From contig CASFNA010000006.1 in the NCBI GenBank assembly GCA_949295905.1, positions 1 through 64,000 of the forward strand: 64,000 bases of DNA. Reading direction: 5' to 3'. Source of the DNA: an uncultured Prevotellaceae bacterium. Lineage in GTDB: Bacteria; Bacteroidota; Bacteroidia; Bacteroidales; Bacteroidaceae. Of the stretch, positions 61,071 through 64,000 are shown in pieces; the stretch's first letter is position 1, and every line of letters starts with the position of its first letter. The translations under genes were made by a program, and so were the position numbers. The notes under the pieces are model-generated. The model saw only the letters and a list, made by a program, of their open reading frames with translations. It ran no database searches and had not been told where the DNA came from.

Positions 61071-61936
61071 CAAATCCCCAACGGGTTCACGTTCTTGTAC
61101 GCCTCGTTCACTTTGCTTGCCACGTCGCCGCCTTCCGCCGTGCCGTCCTGGCCCACCGTCAGTTCGGCGGCGTGCCGCAGGTCGTCCTGTCCGCCGTCCG
61201 TGTCGCCCGTGTCCGTGCGCACTTCGCCGCGTTCGCGGTACGCTTCGGCGTTGAACGGGTTGGCGTCAATCACCTTATTATAGTACAGTATGGCTTCGTC
61301 AGCGTTGCCCTTGGCTCTCTCTATGCGCGCTTTCAGCATCAGCACGTCCTCGCTTTCGGGGTAGTCTTTCAGCAGGCGGTCGGCGTCCTCGTCGGCCTCG
61401 GCCGTCTCCCCGGCCTTCAGCAGCGTCTCGCCGCGCAGCAGGTAAGCCTCGGCATAGTCAGGCTTCAGCCCCACGGCCTTGGTCAGCATCGCCACGGCGT
61501 TCGTCGTGTCGCCGTGCCCCAAGCACGCCTTGGCGTACAGGTATGTGGCCTCGGCGTTGGCCGCGTCGAGCACAATGGCCTTCTCGCAGGCGTCGGCCAT
61601 GGCCGTGTAGTCCTCCATCATGTAGGCCACGTTAGCCATGCGTATTAGCACTTGTATGTTGTCGGGCTGCGCCTCGGCTATTTTCAGCAACTGCTCAAAC
61701 GCCTCCGGCAGCATGTCGGCGCGTATGCAGGCCTGCGAGAGGTAGTCGCGTATCTCCAAGTCGTCCTTCATCTGCAACGCATGGGTGAAGCATCGTATTG
61801 CGTAGTCGTGTTGCCCGGAGCGCAGGGCGCGTACGCCGTCGTATTTCAACACGTCGAAGTCTCTCTCCTCGTCAGCCCGTTTCTTGTCTTCCGGCTTCTC
61901 TTCCTTTCCGCCGAACAGAGCCTTAAATATGTTCAT
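61070..61936 (-). CDS. tetratricopeptide repeat protein
   Basis: 288 residues. After an acidic/basic N-terminal stretch (GGKEEKPEDKKRADEERDF), about six TPR motifs run from ~30 to ~255 (e.g. DGVRALRSGQHDYAIRCFTHAL, AYLLRGETLLKAGETAEADEDA, ILYYNKVIDANPFNAEAY). No signal peptide, so it is cytoplasmic; TPRs bind other proteins. Partner unknown. Its promoter is shared with, or close to, the decayed module upstream. Confidence 0.85.
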   Translation of the reverse strand: MNIFKALFGGKEEKPEDKKRADEERDFDVLKYDGVRALRSGQHDYAIRCFTHALQMKDDLEIRDYLSQACIRADMLPEAFEQLLKIAEAQPDNIQVLIRMANVAYMMEDYTAMADACEKAIVLDAANAEATYLYAKACLGHGDTTNAVAMLTKAVGLKPDYAEAYLLRGETLLKAGETAEADEDADRLLKDYPESEDVLMLKARIERAKGNADEAILYYNKVIDANPFNAEAYRERGEVRTDTGDTDGGQDDLRHAAELTVGQDGTAEGGDVASKVNEAYKNVNPLGI

Positions 61937-61966
61937 AGGTTGTTTTGTTTGTTGTGTAATGCTGTA

Positions 61967-62185
61967 TTATGGTTTCCCGTATTCCAGTTCTTTGCTTAGC
62001 ATGTTGTAGTTGTACCGTGCACTTTGGTAATAAAGTCTTGTGCCGGTGTCAATTATTTTCTCGTAAAGCGTTGAGTTTTATATCGTTGCCAAGGCGTCGG
62101 TCATGGAGATGTTCTTGTCCTGCATGAGGTATAACGCCATGTTTTCCACAATCGTGTCAATAAGAAATTGTTGTTGTGCAGTCAT
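61967..62185 (-). pseudogene. small accessory protein gene interrupted by an in-frame ochre codon
   Basis: From the ATG at 62185 the frame encodes 35 residues (MTAQQQFLIDTIVENMALYL...DALATI), then TAA at 62078-62080, then continues in the same frame (NSTLYEKIIDTGTRLYYQSA...) for 36 residues to TAA at 61967. The joined 72-residue protein looks complete, with a Tyr (TAC/TAT) the likely lost codon. It starts 16 bp after the DUF3791 gene at 62201. In related genomes small proteins of this kind accompany DUF3791 and DUF3990 genes; that association is from memory. The putative ADP-ribosyltransferase-like DUF3990 partner is missing here. Confidence 0.65.
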
Positions 62186-62200
62186 ATTACAGTCTTATCA

Positions 62201-62422
62201 TCACAGTTTCCCTCCGTTGTTTCTGCACACTTGTGCAAGGTCGCTTACGGCGTCGCTTATCGACAGCTGGTGCTCCGCTTCGTAGCATTCGTCCAGAAAT
62301 ATCAGTCCGTCATGTAGCTTCAGGTATGTGAACGCCTGCTTTGCAGACAGGCCGTAACGTTCCGCAAAGGCGTTGATGCAGCATACTGTGTAAGCTATTT
62401 GCGTTCTGATGTCTTTGCCCAT
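62201..62422 (-). CDS. DUF3791-like small protein
   Basis: 73 residues from the ATG at 62422 (MGKDIRTQIAYTVCCINAFAERYGLS). The second half has FTYLKLHDGLIFLDECYEAEHQLSISDAVSDL..CRNNGG, which matches the DUF3791 pattern of a helical domain ending in an NGG tail. DUF3791 genes lie in small modules that behave like toxin-antitoxin or signalling pairs in Bacteroidota; function is unknown. The neighbouring member is broken, so this module appears to be decaying. Confidence 0.7.
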   Translation of the reverse strand: MGKDIRTQIAYTVCCINAFAERYGLSAKQAFTYLKLHDGLIFLDECYEAEHQLSISDAVSDLAQVCRNNGGKL

Positions 62423-62565
62423 TGCTCTTGCGTTTTTACAGTTTGTGGTTATTATTGGCAAAGTTAACCATTTTCGCCCTAACCGCCAAGCGTCTCCGCG
62501 ATTTTATTTCGTGCCCTGCGCAGCGGCGTTGGCCGTGCGCTTAAAATTCCGTTCACGGCAAGCTG

Positions 62566-62684
62566 TTTTGCAAAAGGTGGTCTTTCGCCTTCCAAAAGAC
62601 GGCAAACGGCACGCTAAAAGGCCGCCTTTCAGCGTGTAAAAGGCGGCCTTTTGCGTGGCGTTTTGTAACATGCTGATAGTCAAG
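62566..62684. repeat. AAGGCCGTC modular repeat, copy 10
   Basis: TTTTGCAAAAGGTGGTCTTTCGCC, CAAAAGACGGCAAACGGC, TAAAAGGCCGCCTTTCAGC and GTAAAAGGCGGCCTTTTGC, ending in GCTGATAGTCAAG (62672-62684). The gap 62423-62826 holds only this and the copper ATPase promoter. Confidence 0.75.
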
Positions 62685-62752
62685 AAGATATTTTCTTGCT
62701 TGCAATTTTTAGCATTTCCGCCAGTTTGTTTGGTTTTGCAACACGGTTGCGT

Positions 62753-62771
62753 TACCTTTGCACTACCTTTG
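62753..62771 (+). promoter_or_regulatory. tandem -7 boxes of the copper ATPase gene
   Basis: TACCTTTG occurs at 62753-62760 and again at 62764-62771, 11 bp apart (about one helical turn). TTTG at 62729-62732 could serve as -33 for the first. Confidence 0.55.
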
Positions 62772-62826
62772 CAGACGGCATTTGGCTGACAGGTTGATGC
62801 CGTAAGAATGTTTTTAATGTGACTGT

Positions 62827-64000
62827 ATGATTATGGAAAAGAAGACAATAGCGGTAATAGGCATGGCCTGCGCCGGGTGCGCGGCCAACGTTGAGAGGCG
62901 GCTTGGGCAGATGGACGGCGTGGCGAAGGCCAGCGTCAACTTCGCCGCGCGCACCGCCCTGGTGGAGTATGACCCGCAGGTAACGTCGCCGCAGGCGATG
63001 AAGGAGGAGATACGGAAGGCCGGTTACGACCTTGTGATAGATGAAGGCGAAGCCGTGGCAGCCATCGAGCGCACCGCCTTCCGCTACCTCGTCAGGCAGG
63101 TTGCGGTGTCGTGGGTGCTGGCCGTGCTCGTGATGTGCATTTCGATGGGGTGGCTGAACGTAGGCAGTGAGGACGTTGCCAACCAGGCGATGATGCTGCT
63201 CGCCGCGCTGAACTTGGTCTATTGCGGCCGCCGTTTCTATACGAGCGCGTGGCGGCAGACGGTGCACGGCATGGCCAACATGGACACGCTGGTGGCCATG
63301 AGCACGGCGGTGTCGTTCGCGTTCAGCGTGTTCAACACATTCTGGGGCGACGGTTTCTGGGCTTCGCGCGGCCTTGATAACCATACGTATTACGACGCTT
63401 CGGTAATGATTATAACGTTCGTGCTGACAGGAAGGGTACTCGAGGAGCGCGCCAAGCACGGCACGGCGGCGGCCATACGCTCGCTGATGGGCTTGCAGCC
63501 GAAGACGGCGCGCCTGGTGAGCGGCGACGGTACGGTGGACGTTCCGATATCGACCATTGAAAAAGGAGACGTCATCGAGGTGCGCCCTGGCGACAAAGTG
63601 CCAGTTGACGGCACGGCTGCCGGGGGCGAGGCGTACATAGACGAGAGCATGCTTACGGGCGAGCCGGTGCCCGTAAGGAAGTCGGCTGGCGGCAGGGTGT
63701 TCGCCGGGACGGTGGTTAAAAGCGGCACGCTGCGCTTCCGCGCGGAAGAAGTGGGGGCCGGCACGATGCTCGCGCGCATGATAAAGACCGTGCAGGAGGC
63801 GCAGGGGAGCAAAGCCCCCGTGCAGCGAGTGGTAGACAGAATAGCCCTCGTGTTCGTGCCCGTGGTGCTCGGTTTGTCGCTGCTTACGTTCGTGTTGTGG
63901 TACGCCATTGGCGGCACGGAGCAGCTGCCACACGCCGTGATGTCGGCCGTGTCGGTGCTGGTAATAGCCTGTCCGTGCGCCCTCGGCCTCGCAACGCCTA
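62827..64000 (+). CDS. copper-translocating P-type ATPase (partial, runs off the window end)
   Basis: The first 391 codons lie in the window. Residues ~1-70 are a heavy-metal-associated domain with GMACAGCAANVE (CxxC). Transmembrane helices follow, then the actuator TGE motif (DESMLTGEPVPV) and the P1B-type ion-path motif CPC (VLVIACPCALGLATP) close to the window end. The phosphorylation and nucleotide-binding domains are beyond it. The CPC plus a single CxxC domain indicates Cu+ export. The start could also be the Met at 62833. A long antisense frame here (62752-63933) is a shadow of this gene. Confidence 0.92.
   Translation, partial: MIMEKKTIAVIGMACAGCAANVERRLGQMDGVAKASVNFAARTALVEYDPQVTSPQAMKEEIRKAGYDLVIDEGEAVAAIERTAFRYLVRQVAVSWVLAVLVMCISMGWLNVGSEDVANQAMMLLAALNLVYCGRRFYTSAWRQTVHGMANMDTLVAMSTAVSFAFSVFNTFWGDGFWASRGLDNHTYYDASVMIITFVLTGRVLEERAKHGTAAAIRSLMGLQPKTARLVSGDGTVDVPISTIEKGDVIEVRPGDKVPVDGTAAGGEAYIDESMLTGEPVPVRKSAGGRVFAGTVVKSGTLRFRAEEVGAGTMLARMIKTVQEAQGSKAPVQRVVDRIALVFVPVVLGLSLLTFVLWYAIGGTEQLPHAVMSAVSVLVIACPCALGLATP

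Noticed and set aside
62752-63933. Long minus-strand ORF of 393 codons
   Set aside because: It is antisense to a clear copper P-type ATPase on the plus strand (HMA CxxC, TGE, CPC motifs), has an Arg/His-rich composition typical of shadow frames, and no recognisable domain.

Overview
The window is a chromosomal segment of a member of the Bacteroidales, most likely Prevotella-like. The evidence is the repeated Bacteroidota promoter form (TTTG, about 19 bp, TAnnTTTG, often read as TATCTTTGCA or TTACCTTTGCA), a nuclease with a type IX secretion C-terminal domain, lipoproteins and outer-membrane barrels of Bacteroidota type, and small families typical of the phylum (DUF4922, DUF2023, DUF4377, DUF3791). 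The genus is an inference. I saw no rRNA, tRNA or CRISPR array. All gene calls come from reading the sequence; no database search was possible.

Layout. 0.2-6.7 kb: promoter-bearing tandem repeats, a glycosyltransferase/DUF4922/SpoIID triple fusion, an AmpG-like transporter and a CDF metal transporter. 7-9.5 kb: an AT-rich CoiA-like nuclease gene, a small membrane protein and a gene broken by an amber codon. 9.5-12.4 kb: ZIP transporter and the agmatine-to-putrescine pair aguA-aguB. 12.5-16 kb: a 34-codon gene with its own promoter and terminator, a lipoprotein nuclease, and a type II restriction-modification pair. 16.5-21.5 kb: alpha-L-fucosidase, Nif3 plus zinc-ribbon protein, and a FucP/GluP-type sugar transporter. 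21.9-24.7 kb: a DUF4377 lipoprotein and an ATPase gene with an in-frame stop. 24.7-29.8 kb: a thiamin operon with a TPP riboswitch (thiD-thiE fusion, thiC, Thi4-type thiazole synthase, a second ThiE/TenI protein). 30-39.7 kb: a second AAA ATPase behind three exactly spaced direct repeats, an acetyltransferase, an outer-membrane receptor, a class III Fic protein, a DnaJ/TerB protein, an HsdR-N nuclease coupled to a 59-aa membrane protein, and holA. 39.7-46 kb: a long AT-rich gap, an XRE regulator, pyrK-pyrD, TraB/GumN, aroC and slyD. 46-56.6 kb: a small secreted protein, flavodoxin-DUF2023, an OprP-like porin, NfeD-SPFH, a WecB-like protein lacking catalytic residues, an SDR, and three further secreted or surface proteins. 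56.7-60.9 kb: the phenylalanine/tyrosine operon pheA-aminotransferase-DAHP synthase/chorismate mutase-tyrA, behind a leader peptide and attenuator. 61-64 kb: a TPR protein, a decaying DUF3791 module and the start of a copper P-type ATPase.

How it works together. The aromatic genes aroC, DAHP synthase/chorismate mutase, pheA, tyrA and the aminotransferase lead from shikimate-pathway intermediates to Phe and Tyr. The thiamin operon makes both the pyrimidine and the thiazole moieties and joins them, with a His-type (sulfide-dependent) Thi4 replacing ThiG/ThiH/ThiS. The fusion protein and AmpG look like peptidoglycan turnover.

The most unusual content is regulatory and repetitive. (1) A 25-residue leader peptide with nine Phe/Tyr codons sits before a terminator whose 5' arm can pair instead with the end of the leader ORF: a complete ribosome-mediated attenuator. 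(2) Many short gaps between co-directional genes are filled by long inverted repeats made of degenerate tandem words, in about nine unrelated vocabularies. They often supply the stop codon of the upstream gene, and one lies in frame inside thiDE as the inter-domain linker. (3) A second modular repeat family, AAGGCCGTC-type, often ends in GTTGATNATCAA. (4) Two promoters carry a CRP/FNR-type palindrome at the same distance from their -7 boxes.
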